Source: Pseudonocardia endophytica (GTDB lineage Bacteria; Actinomycetota; Actinomycetes; Mycobacteriales; Pseudonocardiaceae). Taken from it: 64,000 nucleotides of DNA. This document shows positions 9,258-17,907 of this stretch, in pieces. The notes under the pieces were generated by a model. The model saw only the letters and a program-made list of their open reading frames with translations, had not been told where the DNA came from and made no database searches. Within the stretch, counting starts at the first letter, position 1, and each line of letters starts with the position of its first letter. The stretch spans positions 3,957,099-4,021,098 of the forward strand of contig NZ_SMFZ01000001.1 of the NCBI RefSeq assembly GCF_004339565.1, given 5' to 3'. Both the position numbers and the translations under genes were made by a program.

Positions 9258-9617
9258 TCAGCTGGAGCGCAGGTCCTCCAGCAGCTCGATCTGTTCGGAC
9301 AGAACTCCGGTGAGGATCGCCCTGGCCACCCCGAGCAGCTCGGCGACCCGGGTGCTGGTCAGCGAGTAGTGCACGGCGGAGCCCTCCTTGCGGTTGCCGA
9401 CCAGGCCCGCCTTGCGCAGCACGGCGAGCTGCTGGGAGAGGTTCGCAGGCTCGACCTCGATCTCGCCGAGCAGCTCGGACACCGCGTGCTCGCGCTCGCT
9501 CAGCAGCTCCAGCACCCGGATCCGCACCGGGTGCCCGAGCGTCTTGAAGAACTCGGCCTTGGCCTGGTACAGCGGTCGGTGGGTCACCGCGGGCCGCCGG
9601 TCCCCGCTCGATGGCAT
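9258..9617 (-). CDS. ArsR/SmtB-family winged-helix regulator (Rv0081-like)
   Basis: 119 residues from ATG 9617. Core: KAEFFKTLGHPVRIRVLELLSEREHAVSELLGEIEVEPANLSQQLAVLRKAGLVGNRKEGSAVHYSL, a classic ArsR winged helix. There are no cysteines, so it is not a thiol metal sensor of the ArsR/SmtB alpha3 type. It lies downstream of, and on the same strand as, the complex I-like operon; in M. tuberculosis the corresponding regulator gene (Rv0081) is, as I recall, the first gene of that operon. A 119-bp gap with its own dyad upstream suggests a separate promoter and autoregulation. A longer TTG-started form from 9689 would overlap the dyad and is less likely. Confidence 0.88.
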   Translation of the reverse strand: MPSSGDRRPAVTHRPLYQAKAEFFKTLGHPVRIRVLELLSEREHAVSELLGEIEVEPANLSQQLAVLRKAGLVGNRKEGSAVHYSLTSTRVAELLGVARAILTGVLSEQIELLEDLRSS

Positions 9618-9683
9618 GTCCCGTCGCACCCGCTTCGGCTGGTCGCCCGTTCCGTGCGGCGGCGCCGCGCTCCCGGAGATGTC

Positions 9684-9699
9684 TTGCAAATCTTAGCAA
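9684..9699. promoter_or_regulatory. Candidate ArsR operator upstream of the arsR gene
   Basis: TTGCAAATCTTAGCAA, a TTGC-N8-GCAA dyad in an AT-rich island between the hycE stop and the ArsR start, 67 bp before ATG 9617. The same arrangement appears upstream of the six-gene operon at 17057-17076. Binding by the adjacent ArsR protein is inferred. Confidence 0.5.
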
Positions 9700-9735
9700 C
9701 TCCTCGACCCGGGGCCGGTCCTCCCGGCCGCGCGT

Positions 9736-11256
9736 TCAGAGGTCGTTCCCGGCGTAGGAGAGGTTGAAGCTCTTGTTGGTCAACGGGAAGTCCGGAACGA
9801 TCGTGCCGGCCAGAGCCACCGGCAGCGCGGGCCAGTTCAGGAAGCTCGGGTCGACGATCTTGACCCGGCGCAGGGTCCCGTCGGGACCGACCTCCACCCG
9901 GTGCACGACCGTGCCGCGCCATCCCTCGACGATCCCCACCCCGCTGCCCGCCGTCGGTGTCGCCGCACGGTCCGGGTCGGCGCGGGCCAGCAGCCGGCCG
10001 TCGACCTCCCGCACCAGCACCTCGATCAGTGCCGCCGCCTCCTGCACCTCCCGGACCCGCGTCACGAACCGGGCGAGCACGTCACCGCCGCGCGTTCCCT
10101 CGGGCGCCGGCACGGACGGCGGGGCGGGGACGCCGGACACCGGGTGGTCGGTGCGCGCGTCCACGTCGAGGCCGGACGCGCGCGCCACGTAGCCCAGCGT
10201 GCCCAGGTCGTGCGCCTGCTCGGGGGTGAGGACGGCGGTGCCGGCGAACCGGTCGCGCACGACGCTGTTGCCGAGCGCGAGATCGGCCACCTCGGCCAGG
10301 TCCGCGCCCAGCGCACGCACCCTGGCCGGGTCCGGCAGCCGGCGCACCCTGACCGAGCCGGGTGCGACGGCGCCGCGCAGCAACCGGTGACCGGCCACCT
10401 CGTCGTTGATCCGCAGGAACTGCTCGCGGATCCGCTGGGCGTGGTTGTTCAGCACGGCGAGACCGACGTCGTTGCACAGGGCCCCGATGTCGGTGGCGTG
10501 GTTGTAGAGCCGCTCCAGCTCCAGCAGCACGGCCCGCAGCCGCGCGCCGTGCGCGCCGGGGGCGGTGCCGGTGGCGTCCTCGACGGCCTGGCAGTAGGCC
10601 AGTGCGTGCCCGACGGAGGTGTCCCCGCTGACCCGCTCGGCGAGCTCCACCCCGCGGTCCGCCGTGCGGCCCTCGAACAGCTTCTCGACGCCGCGGTGCA
10701 CGAACCACAGCCGCGCCTTGAGGTTGAGGATCGTCTCGCCGACCACGGAGAAGCGGAAGTGGCCCGGCTCGATCATGCCGGCGTGCACGGGGCCGACCGG
10801 GATCTCGTAGACGCCGGGGCCCTCCACGGCGCGGAACGGGTAGGGCCCGTCCGCCTGGCCGAACGCCGGCGGCGGGCCGGCGTCGCCGAGCATCGGGTAC
10901 CAGCCGCGCGGCCAGTGGAAGTGCCGGACCAGCCGACGGGGTAGCGGATGGTCGACCGGGACGATCCCGAACAGGTCGCGCATCTCGCGCTCGAACCGGC
11001 CGGCCGGGAACGAGTGCGCGGCCAGGCTGGGTACCCGCCTGCGGTCCGGGCCCAGGTGCAGGTGCAGCTCGACCCGACGGTCGGGGCGGGCGGCGGTGAA
11101 CAGGTACACCGCGCGCAGGTGCCCCGCGCCGTCGTCGTGGCCCGCGAGGAGCGCGAGCCGGAAGCCGTCGTCGAGCAGGGCGACGGCCCGCCGCTCCAGC
11201 TCGCCGTGGGTGACGTCGTACGCGGTGCGGTGGGCGGTGGTGGTCCCGGTCGTCAT
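9736..11256 (-). CDS. hycE: Complex I/hydrogenase-4-like large subunit without N-terminal NiFe-ligand cysteines (NuoC-NuoD fusion)
   Basis: 506 residues. Residues ~20-115 are a NuoC/30-kDa domain ending in EREMRDLFGIVPVDHPLPRRL; the rest is the NuoD/49-kDa or hydrogenase large-subunit fold (GPVHAGMIEPGHFRFSVVGE, 155-174). Where [NiFe] hydrogenases carry CxxC this protein has ERVSGDTSVGH (207-217), with Ser210 and Thr213 in the cysteine positions. The extreme C-terminus (NKSFNLSYAGNDL) has no DPCxxC pair. A Ni-Fe site therefore cannot be built in the usual way. Start ATG 11256 after GGAGG, overlapping the upstream stop by ATGA. Last gene of the operon; expected in the cytoplasmic arm of an Ehr-type complex. 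Confidence 0.88.
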   Translation of the reverse strand: MTTGTTTAHRTAYDVTHGELERRAVALLDDGFRLALLAGHDDGAGHLRAVYLFTAARPDRRVELHLHLGPDRRRVPSLAAHSFPAGRFEREMRDLFGIVPVDHPLPRRLVRHFHWPRGWYPMLGDAGPPPAFGQADGPYPFRAVEGPGVYEIPVGPVHAGMIEPGHFRFSVVGETILNLKARLWFVHRGVEKLFEGRTADRGVELAERVSGDTSVGHALAYCQAVEDATGTAPGAHGARLRAVLLELERLYNHATDIGALCNDVGLAVLNNHAQRIREQFLRINDEVAGHRLLRGAVAPGSVRVRRLPDPARVRALGADLAEVADLALGNSVVRDRFAGTAVLTPEQAHDLGTLGYVARASGLDVDARTDHPVSGVPAPPSVPAPEGTRGGDVLARFVTRVREVQEAAALIEVLVREVDGRLLARADPDRAATPTAGSGVGIVEGWRGTVVHRVEVGPDGTLRRVKIVDPSFLNWPALPVALAGTIVPDFPLTNKSFNLSYAGNDL

Positions 11257-12866
11257 GGCGCTCCTCCGGACAGGACGGCTGCCGCCTGGCCGACGAGCGT
11301 GCCGAGCGGTCCGGTGGTGACGCCCAGCAGCGCGCACGCCGCCAGGCCGCCGACGATCGCCGCGACCGCCGTCCCCGGCAGTGCGGCGGTGCCGGGGACG
11401 CGGGCCGCGCCCGGGACGTCGGCGGGCCGGATGACGTGGTCGGCGACGGTGTGCTCGGAGGTCGGTCCCGGGTCGGTCCGTCCGGCAGCGGCCGGGCCGG
11501 TCGTGACGGGACCTGACCTGCGCGGGTCCGGTTCCGTGCCCCGCCAGGACGTGGCCGGGCCGAGCAGCATCCGGCCGGTGTGTCCGAGCAGGGCCGCGGA
11601 GGCGACCAGGACGAGCACGAACGCGACGGCGACGGCCCAGCCCAGGCCGGCGTCGAACCCGGCACCGGCGATCGCCAGCTCGCTGGCGAACAGACTGAAC
11701 GGCGGGAACCCGACGAGGGCCAGCACGCCGGCCCCGAAGCACCCGGCCAGCACCGGGGAGCGCGCGGCGAGCGCGGTGACGTCGTCGATCCGGCTGGTGC
11801 CGGTGTACTGCGACACGTGCCCGGCCGTCAGGAACAGCGTGCTCTTGGCCAGGCCGTGGCCGAGCACGTGCAGCAGCACGGCGGCGGTGGCGACCGGGCC
11901 GCCGACGGCCGCGCCGAGCGCGAGCAGTCCCATGTGCTCGATGCTCGAGTAGGCCAGCATCCGCTTGTAGTCGCGCTGGGCCAGCAGCAGGCTCGCCGCG
12001 ATCGCCAGTGACGCGAGCGCGACGAGCACCAGCAGGCCGCGGGCGAACGCGGGGCCCAGCGCCGCGTCCGAGACGGCGCGCACCCGCAGCAGTGCGTAGC
12101 AGGCGATCGACAGCAGCACACCCGACATCAACGCCGACACCGGAGCCGGGGCCTGGCTGTGCGCGTCCGGGAGCCACGCGTGCAGCGGGGCCAGCCCGGC
12201 CTTCGTGCCGAAGCCCAGCACGAGCAGCACCACGGCGATCCGGGTGACGCCGGGTTCCAGCCCGCCCGCCGCGGCCTGCAGGTCGACCCAGGCCAGCCCG
12301 GAGCCGGCGTGGCCCGCGGCGGAGTCCAGCAGCAGCGTCCCCAGCAGGGCCAGCGCGATGCCGGTCGAGCAGATCACCACGTACTTCCACGCCGCCTCCA
12401 CGGCCGGGCGGGTGCGCCGCTGCCCGACCAGGAATGCGGTCACCACGGTGGTCGCCTCGATCGCCACCCAGAGCAGCCCCAGGTTCGCCGCGAGTACGGC
12501 CAGCGCCATGGTGGACAGGAACAGCTGGACCAGCGCGCAGTGCCGGGCCGCGGTCCGCGCGGTGGCCCGGCCGGCGCGGATCTCGCCGCGCAGGTGCGCG
12601 GGCGTCGCGACGCACGCGATCAGCCCGACGGCGGCGACCACCAGCAGCATGAACGCGCTCGGCGCGTCCGCGCGGAGCAGGGCCCACGGCGTCGCGGGCG
12701 GGTCCCCGGACGTGACCAGCACGGCCAGCGCGACGGCCGCGGTGAGCACGAGGCAGGCCGACACGATGCCCGGCCACGCCCGCACCCGGCGCCTGCGCAC
12801 GAGGAGATGACCGGCCGCGGCCAGCGCGGGCAGGGCGACGGGAGCGACCAGTACCAGCAGGACCAT
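11253..12866 (-). CDS. hycQ: Antiporter-like membrane subunit (HyfF/HycQ type)
   Basis: 537 residues and about 14 transmembrane helices, in the NuoL/M/N-MrpA/D family. The conserved ion-pumping residues are present: Glu137 in WVAIEATTVVTAFLVG, then Lys222, His229 and His236 in GTKAGLAPLHAWLPDAHSQAP, followed by the broken-helix region PVSALMSGVLL. This argues that the complex still moves protons or Na+ even though its catalytic subunit is altered. A hydrophilic loop of about 60 residues near ~440-500 is rich in Pro/Thr/Gly. Start and stop overlap both neighbours. Confidence 0.88.
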   Translation of the reverse strand: MVLLVLVAPVALPALAAAGHLLVRRRRVRAWPGIVSACLVLTAAVALAVLVTSGDPPATPWALLRADAPSAFMLLVVAAVGLIACVATPAHLRGEIRAGRATARTAARHCALVQLFLSTMALAVLAANLGLLWVAIEATTVVTAFLVGQRRTRPAVEAAWKYVVICSTGIALALLGTLLLDSAAGHAGSGLAWVDLQAAAGGLEPGVTRIAVVLLVLGFGTKAGLAPLHAWLPDAHSQAPAPVSALMSGVLLSIACYALLRVRAVSDAALGPAFARGLLVLVALASLAIAASLLLAQRDYKRMLAYSSIEHMGLLALGAAVGGPVATAAVLLHVLGHGLAKSTLFLTAGHVSQYTGTSRIDDVTALAARSPVLAGCFGAGVLALVGFPPFSLFASELAIAGAGFDAGLGWAVAVAFVLVLVASAALLGHTGRMLLGPATSWRGTEPDPRRSGPVTTGPAAAGRTDPGPTSEHTVADHVIRPADVPGAARVPGTAALPGTAVAAIVGGLAACALLGVTTGPLGTLVGQAAAVLSGGAP

Positions 12867-13525
12867 CAGTCGTGCAGCTCCCTGAGCTCGTCGAGGTCGG
12901 TGTCGCCGAACGCGGTCCGGATCCGCCCCGTCAGCACGCCCAGCACGAGTACGGCGAGGAGCAGGTCGAGCGACACGCCGAGTTCGACGACGAGCCCCGG
13001 CTCGGCCGTGGTCAGGAACCCGACGGCGGTGATCCCGTTGTCCATCAGCAGGAACCCGACCAGCTGCGACACCGCCCGGCGCCGGGTCACCAGCACGAAG
13101 AACCCGATCAGCACGACGGCCAGCCCGACCGGGATCGCGGCCGTGGCGGGCGACGGCGCCAGCGCGACGAGCGGCGGCGACACCGCAACCGCCAGCAGCG
13201 TCAGCAGCGCGGCGGTGAGCAGCGAGGACGCGACGTTGACCAGCGGGCTCGTCTCCCGCCGGTCGGCCGCCCCGCCGGTCAGCGTCCGCCGCAGCAGGTG
13301 CGGCAGCACCCCGGCCCGCAGCACCAGCACCCCGGCCGCAACGGCCCACAGATCGGCCGAGCCCTCGGTCGCCGCCACCACCGCGATCATCGCGGCGAGC
13401 GAGAGGCCCTGAACGGTGAAGATCCGGACGACGACGGACAGCTCGCGACGCCAGAGGATCAGCACGGCGGTGAGCAGGAGCGTGCCCGCACACAGGTCGA
13501 GAAGGTGCGCTCCGGGCGCGGTCAC
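12866..13525 (-). CDS. hycP: HyfE/HycP-like membrane subunit
   Basis: 219 residues, about six or seven helices, GTG start at 13525 overlapping the HycD stop (GTGA). It carries the HyfE pattern FTVQGLSLAAMIAVVAA in the second helix and GFLLMDNGITAVGFL (~155-170), the segment equivalent to NuoK/MrpC. This subunit family links the two antiporter-like subunits to the NuoH-like anchor. The C-terminal FGDTDLDELRELHD is hydrophilic and probably cytoplasmic. Confidence 0.85.
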   Translation of the reverse strand: MTAPGAHLLDLCAGTLLLTAVLILWRRELSVVVRIFTVQGLSLAAMIAVVAATEGSADLWAVAAGVLVLRAGVLPHLLRRTLTGGAADRRETSPLVNVASSLLTAALLTLLAVAVSPPLVALAPSPATAAIPVGLAVVLIGFFVLVTRRRAVSQLVGFLLMDNGITAVGFLTTAEPGLVVELGVSLDLLLAVLVLGVLTGRIRTAFGDTDLDELRELHD

Positions 13526-14469
13526 GCCGGCACCAGCGCCGCGACGACGGCGAGCACGGTCAGCAGGAACGAGCCCGCCAGCAGCTCGGGGACGCGGAAC
13601 AGCCGCAGCTTCGCCACGAACACCTCGGCCGCGGCCAGCGCCGCACCGAGCACCGCGATCTTGACGACGATCAGGACGGCGCCGAGCGCCAGCTCCGCAA
13701 CGCCCGTGCCGGTGGCCACCCCCCACGGCAGGAACAGCGTCGACCACAGCCCGAGGAACACGGTCAGCCGCATCGCCGACGCGAGCTCGACCAGCGCGAG
13801 GTCCGGGCCCGCGTACTCGAGCACCATCGCCTCGTGCACCATCGTCAGCTCGAGATGGGTGCTCGGGTTGTCCACCGGGAGCCGCCCGGTCTCGGCGACG
13901 ATCGCCAGCGCCAGTCCCGCCGCGGCGAGCACACCCGCCGGGCTCGTCACCCGGGCCGGGTCGGCCAGGGTGGCGGACACGATGTCGGCGATGTCCGTCG
14001 AACCGACGCGCACCGACAGCGCCAGCACGGCCACCAGCAGGGTGGGTTCGACGAGCGCCAGGATCGTGATCGCCCGGCTCGCCCCCATCCCGCCGAACGC
14101 GGTCCCGGTGTCCAGCCCGGCCAGCGCCGTCGCGACCGCGCCCGCGGTCAGCAGCGCGACGACCACGAACAGGTCGGCGCCCGGCTCCGGCACCGTCGAG
14201 GTCGACACGAACGGCACCACGGCCACCACCGCGACCGTCGTGGCCACCGTCACCAGGGGCGCCGCCCGGAACACCTCGGAGGTCCCACGCGGGGTCACCG
14301 GGTCCTTGCCGAACAGCTTGCGCACGTCGCGCCACGGCTGGCCGACCCCGGCGCCTGCCCGCCCCTCCAGCCGGGCCCGCACCTGGCGCATCAGGCCCAC
14401 CAGTAGCGGAGCCCCGGCCACGACGAGCACGAGCTGCACGCCGGCGCCCAGCAGTCCCTGGGCGGTCAT
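13522..14469 (-). CDS. hycD: NuoH/HycD-like membrane anchor subunit
   Basis: 315 residues with about eight helices. Diagnostic segments are QPWRDVRKLFGKDPVTPRGTS near 44-64 and ETGRLPVDNPSTHLELTMVHEA at 193-214, which correspond to the quinone-cavity loops of NuoH and HycD. This is the subunit that joins the cytoplasmic arm to the membrane arm. Length fits the family (about 310-320). Start ATG 14469 overlaps the stop of the preceding antiporter subunit by ATGA. Confidence 0.9.
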   Translation of the reverse strand: MTAQGLLGAGVQLVLVVAGAPLLVGLMRQVRARLEGRAGAGVGQPWRDVRKLFGKDPVTPRGTSEVFRAAPLVTVATTVAVVAVVPFVSTSTVPEPGADLFVVVALLTAGAVATALAGLDTGTAFGGMGASRAITILALVEPTLLVAVLALSVRVGSTDIADIVSATLADPARVTSPAGVLAAAGLALAIVAETGRLPVDNPSTHLELTMVHEAMVLEYAGPDLALVELASAMRLTVFLGLWSTLFLPWGVATGTGVAELALGAVLIVVKIAVLGAALAAAEVFVAKLRLFRVPELLAGSFLLTVLAVVAALVPA

Positions 14470-16496
14470 CGGGTCACCGCCAGCACCGCGAGCGCGCCGC
14501 ACAGGGTGACGAAGCCGTAGCCGAGATAGCGGTGCACGCTGCCGTCGGCGAGCCGGGTCGCCGCGCGTCCCCATGCCCGCACCGCGGCCAGCACCGGCAG
14601 GTACAGCCGGTGTTCGATCCGGTCCGGTACGCGTAGCCGGTACCGCACGGCGTCGACCAGGTACCGCGACTCCCGGTGGTGGGTGACGTCGACGTCGCTC
14701 TCCGGGCGCACGACGTCGTCGAACACGCGCTGCAGCGGCTCGGCGAACGAGGTGGCCGTGTACTCGGTACGTGCCGGCATGGGGCCCGCGCCGCAGTCCC
14801 ACGGCCGGACGACGGCGGGCGTCGCGCGCCGCCGTCCGGGGGCGAGCAGTCGGACCGCCACGGCCACCGCGAGCGCCGCCGTGCCGACGGCGGCCGCGAC
14901 CGGCAGCGGGGAGAGCGAGCCCGTGAACCCGGCGAGCCGGACGACCAGCGCGTCCGCCGTCACCGGGTCGTCCGAGGCGACGGTCGCGGCGGCCACCCGC
15001 CCGATCGCGGGCAGCACCACGTAGGGCAGCAGCCCGAGCAGCGCGCAGGCCGTCCCGGCCACCGCCAGGCCGGCCGTCACGGTCGCCGGCCCGTCGACGG
15101 CCGCGGCCGCCGCCGCGGACCGGGGCCGGGCCAGGAACCCGACCCCGAACGCCTTGACGAACGTCACCACCGCCATTCCCGCGGTCAGCGCCAGTGCCGC
15201 CACGGCGACCGGCAGCACGACGGCGGCCGCGACCCCGCCGTCGGGCAGGCCGTGCACGAGCGCCTGGAGCAGCAGCCACTCGCCGACGAACGCCGCGCCC
15301 GGCGGCAGCGCGGACCCGGCCAGGGCGCCCAGCCCGAACGCGGCGGTCGTCACCGGCATCGGCGTGCGCAGCCCGCCGAGCTCGTCCAGGTCGCGGGTCC
15401 CGGTGCCCTGCACGACCGACCCGGCGGCAAGGAACAGCAGTGTCTTGAACGCGGCGTGCGCGAGCACGTGCAGCAGCGCGGCGGCGAGCGCGAGCCCGGC
15501 CACCGTCCGCTGCCCGGACGCGGCGAACAGCCCGGCCGCGCCGACGCCGACCAGCACCAGTCCCATGTTCTCGGTGGTCGAGTACCCGAGCAGGACCTTC
15601 AGGTCGGTAGCGACGGCGGCCTGCAGGATCCCGTACACGGCCGACGCGGCGCCCAGCAGCAACACCAGCACCCACCACCAGGCCGGTCCGCCGCCGAGCA
15701 GGTCGAAGCCGACCCGGACCAGCCCGTACACGCCCATCGTGACCATCGCCGCGGACATCAGCGCGGACACGTGGCTGGGCGCCTCCGGGTGGGCCCTCGG
15801 CAGCCACGCGTGGAGCGGCACGATGCCCGCCTTCGACCCGAACCCGACGAGCACCAGCGCGAACACGGCCGTCGCGATGCCAGGGCCCAGCCCGGCCGCG
15901 GCGGCCCGCAGGGCGGGGAACGACCCGTCGGCGGCGTGCCCGGCGAACAGCAGGAGCCCGGCCAGCACGGCGACGAAACCGAGGTGGGTCATCACCGCGT
16001 ACCAGCGACCCGCCGAGGCGACCTCGGGCCGGTGGTGGTGCTCGGCGAGCACCAGCAGCAGCGACGCCGACGCCATCAGCTCCCAGCCCAGCAGCAGCGT
16101 GCCGACGCTGCCGGCCGCCGGTACGAGCAGCATGGCCAGCACGAACAGCGGAAGTGCCGCCTGCACGGTCCGCCCGGTCAGCCCTCCGCGCGCGGTGTAG
16201 CCGATGCCGAACACGCCCGCGCACACCGCGACCAGACCGACGACGCCGACGAAGACACCACTCAACGGATCGAGCGCGATCGTGACCCCGGACAGCGGCA
16301 GCAGGCCGGGCGCCCGTACCGACCAGGCCGGCCCGGTCACGGCGGTCACGCCGGCGACGAGCGCGGCGGTCCCGCAGGCGGTGACGCCCGCCCCGACGAC
16401 GGCCGGCCGTGCGGCCCGCGGGGCCGGAACGGTCACGACCGCCGCTGTCGTGCCAGCGCACGCCGCGCCGAGCAACCACGCCTGGGAGGCGATCAT
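14466..16496 (-). CDS. Large antiporter-like membrane subunit (HyfB/Rv0083-like)
   Basis: 676 residues, about 15-16 helices, NuoL/HyfB family. Glu139 in GWELMASASLLLVLAE and Lys222, His229 and His236 in GSKAGIVPLHAWLPRAHPEAP are the conserved channel residues, aligned at the same positions as in the second antiporter subunit of the operon. Two such subunits mean two potential ion channels per complex. The C-terminal ~110 residues contain a long amphipathic stretch (DVTHHRESRYLVDAVRYR) that may be the lateral-helix-like extension. Same length class as mycobacterial Rv0083. Confidence 0.87.
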   Translation of the reverse strand: MIASQAWLLGAACAGTTAAVVTVPAPRAARPAVVGAGVTACGTAALVAGVTAVTGPAWSVRAPGLLPLSGVTIALDPLSGVFVGVVGLVAVCAGVFGIGYTARGGLTGRTVQAALPLFVLAMLLVPAAGSVGTLLLGWELMASASLLLVLAEHHHRPEVASAGRWYAVMTHLGFVAVLAGLLLFAGHAADGSFPALRAAAAGLGPGIATAVFALVLVGFGSKAGIVPLHAWLPRAHPEAPSHVSALMSAAMVTMGVYGLVRVGFDLLGGGPAWWWVLVLLLGAASAVYGILQAAVATDLKVLLGYSTTENMGLVLVGVGAAGLFAASGQRTVAGLALAAALLHVLAHAAFKTLLFLAAGSVVQGTGTRDLDELGGLRTPMPVTTAAFGLGALAGSALPPGAAFVGEWLLLQALVHGLPDGGVAAAVVLPVAVAALALTAGMAVVTFVKAFGVGFLARPRSAAAAAAVDGPATVTAGLAVAGTACALLGLLPYVVLPAIGRVAAATVASDDPVTADALVVRLAGFTGSLSPLPVAAAVGTAALAVAVAVRLLAPGRRRATPAVVRPWDCGAGPMPARTEYTATSFAEPLQRVFDDVVRPESDVDVTHHRESRYLVDAVRYRLRVPDRIEHRLYLPVLAAVRAWGRAATRLADGSVHRYLGYGFVTLCGALAVLAVTR

Positions 16497-17011
16497 CGAC
16501 CGGTCACGGACCGCAGCGCGGCGACGATGTCCTCCGGGCGCGGCGGGCAGCCGGCGACCTCGACGTCGACGCCGATCACGTCACCGACGGCGCCGACCAC
16601 CCCGTAGGCGTCGGCGAACGCGCCGCAGTTGCGCGCGCAGTCGCCGATCGCCACCACGAGGTTGGGCGTCGGGACGGCCTCGTGCGTCCGGCGCAGCGCG
16701 ACCTCCATGTTCCGGGTCACCGGGCCGGTCACCGCCAGCACGTCCGCGTGCCGGGGCGAGGCGACCAGCCGGGCGCCGTACCGGTCCGCGTCGTACACCG
16801 GGCCGAACGCCGAACCGATCTCGACCTCGCAGCCGTTGCACGACCCGGCGTCGACGTGCCGGACCTGGACCGACCCGCGCAGCGCCGCGGCCGCGTGACC
16901 CGGGAGGCGTTCCGGGGGTGGCGGGGCCGGTTCGGCCGCGCGACCGATCCGGCGGATCCGGCGCCACAGGCCGCCCGTCCCGACCGGGATCCGCCCGCGT
17001 CGCAGTGCCAC
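16493..17011 (-). CDS. NuoB/HycG-like iron-sulfur subunit
   Basis: 172 residues from GTG 17011, with AAGGGAGA about nine bases upstream. It carries the full N2-type 4Fe-4S ligand set: Cys58 and Cys61 in SCNGCEVE, Cys125 in GDCARNCG and Cys155 in GCPPRP. The proximal cluster is thus kept although the neighbouring large subunit lost the NiFe ligands. The basic Arg-rich N-terminus is membrane-facing in relatives. First gene of the six-gene operon; its promoter region contains the 20-bp dyad shared with the arsR gene. No separate ferredoxin-type (HycF/NuoI) gene follows, so the electron donor must come from elsewhere. Confidence 0.88.
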   Translation of the reverse strand: MALRRGRIPVGTGGLWRRIRRIGRAAEPAPPPPERLPGHAAAALRGSVQVRHVDAGSCNGCEVEIGSAFGPVYDADRYGARLVASPRHADVLAVTGPVTRNMEVALRRTHEAVPTPNLVVAIGDCARNCGAFADAYGVVGAVGDVIGVDVEVAGCPPRPEDIVAALRSVTGR

Positions 17012-17056
17012 CTCGATCTCCCTTCGCCCGACCGCCGAGCGGTCGCGCGGAACAAT

Positions 17057-17076
17057 AATTGCAAGAGTCGGCAATT
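17057..17076. promoter_or_regulatory. Candidate ArsR operator/promoter of the Ehr-like operon
   Basis: AATTGCAAGAGTCGGCAATT: perfect six-base arms AATTGC / GCAATT around eight bases, 46 bp upstream of the first operon gene (GTG 17011) and 67 bp from the divergent gene at 17143. It is followed by a further GCAAT element (17078-17082), so a second protomer could bind. The TTGC-N8-GCAA core equals the site before the arsR gene. Function as an ArsR operator is inferred. Confidence 0.55.
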
Positions 17077-17142
17077 ACGCAATGTGTGAGGTCACACGTC
17101 GGGACGGTCACCTCGCCGGTGCCGGCCCGATACCGTCGACGT

Positions 17143-17532
17143 GTGACCCCTCGGCGCCCCGGCCCGCTGCGTTGGCTGTGGTTCGCGTTCGGTGGGGCGC
17201 TGCCCGAGCGCTACCGCGACTGGGTGCTCCACGACGCGACGTGTGCCGGCTGGCGGTGGCGGCACATGGCGCGGGCGTTCGTGCAGATGAGCCCCGTGGC
17301 GGTGCCGGTGCTGCTGCTGGTGCCCGGCCCGCTGTGGGTGCGCCTGTGCGCGGTGCTGCTCGGCTGGCTGGTCGCGTTCCAGTACGCGCTGTTCATCATG
17401 GACGCCTCGGTCGACCACCGGGTGCGGAAGGCGGGCTTCCCGGCCGGGGCGGCCGAGGAGGGCCGGGCGGAGCGCACCGCCGAGCAACGTGCCGCAGCGG
17501 CGGCCCGGTACGCGGGCCGGTACCGGCGCTGA
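17143..17532 (+). CDS. Small DUF5313-like membrane protein
   Basis: 129 residues from GTG 17143. RPGPLRWLWFAFGGALPERYRDWVLHDATC is followed by WRWRHMARAF, then two hydrophobic segments (VAVPVLLLVPGPLWVRLCAVLLGWLVAFQ) and a basic/alanine-rich tail. The 'LPxxYxxWVxxDxTGxxWxxRH' pattern is that of DUF5313, small actinobacterial membrane proteins of unknown role. It is divergent from the Ehr-like operon, and the ArsR dyad lies between them, so it could share that control. Confidence 0.75.
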   Translation: MTPRRPGPLRWLWFAFGGALPERYRDWVLHDATCAGWRWRHMARAFVQMSPVAVPVLLLVPGPLWVRLCAVLLGWLVAFQYALFIMDASVDHRVRKAGFPAGAAEEGRAERTAEQRAAAAARYAGRYRR

Positions 17533-17582
17533 GGCTGTCGGCACGGCCCGCTCGTGGTCCCGGCACCCCGAGCCGCGGTGTG

Positions 17583-17828
17583 TCACGCGGCCCGGGGGTG
17601 GTCGTCGGCGCGGCCGGACAGCACGGTCTCGAGGAACGTGTCGAGACGGCGATCGTGTCCGCGGTGCCGGTCGGCCAGGACGTCCAGTGCGGCCAGCAGG
17701 GTCGGGTCCAGCGACGGACGCCGCTCGACCTCGTCGGTGACCAGGCGGGTCAGACGGAGGCCGTCGGCCTCGGTCCGGGGCGACTCGCACCGCCAGCGCC
17801 CGATCTCCTGAACCAGGATCATGCTCAT
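17583..17828 (-). CDS. Small hypothetical protein
   Basis: 81 residues from ATG 17828 (AAGGG upstream; a GTG at 17837 would leave no space for a ribosome site). Sequence starts MSMILVQEIGRWRCESPRTEADG, then an amphipathic helical stretch (LTRLVTDEVERR ... LLAALDVLADRHRGH). No family recognised. Codon use fits a real gene, but length makes this tentative. A repeated GAGTAGC element lies about 80-120 bp upstream. Confidence 0.5.
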   Translation of the reverse strand: MSMILVQEIGRWRCESPRTEADGLRLTRLVTDEVERRPSLDPTLLAALDVLADRHRGHDRRLDTFLETVLSGRADDHPRAA

Positions 17829-17907
17829 CGCGACCACCGCCCTTCCGACGTCCTGCCGGTCCGTCCGGCCTGGTCAGAAGCATGCGGCGGGCGCGGTCGC
17901 GGCACAT

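Noticed and set aside
9736..17011. Label the operon as a [NiFe] hydrogenase or formate hydrogenlyase.
   Set aside because: The N-terminal ligand cysteines are Ser210/Thr213, the end has no CxxC pair, and no ferredoxin or formate dehydrogenase subunit is present.
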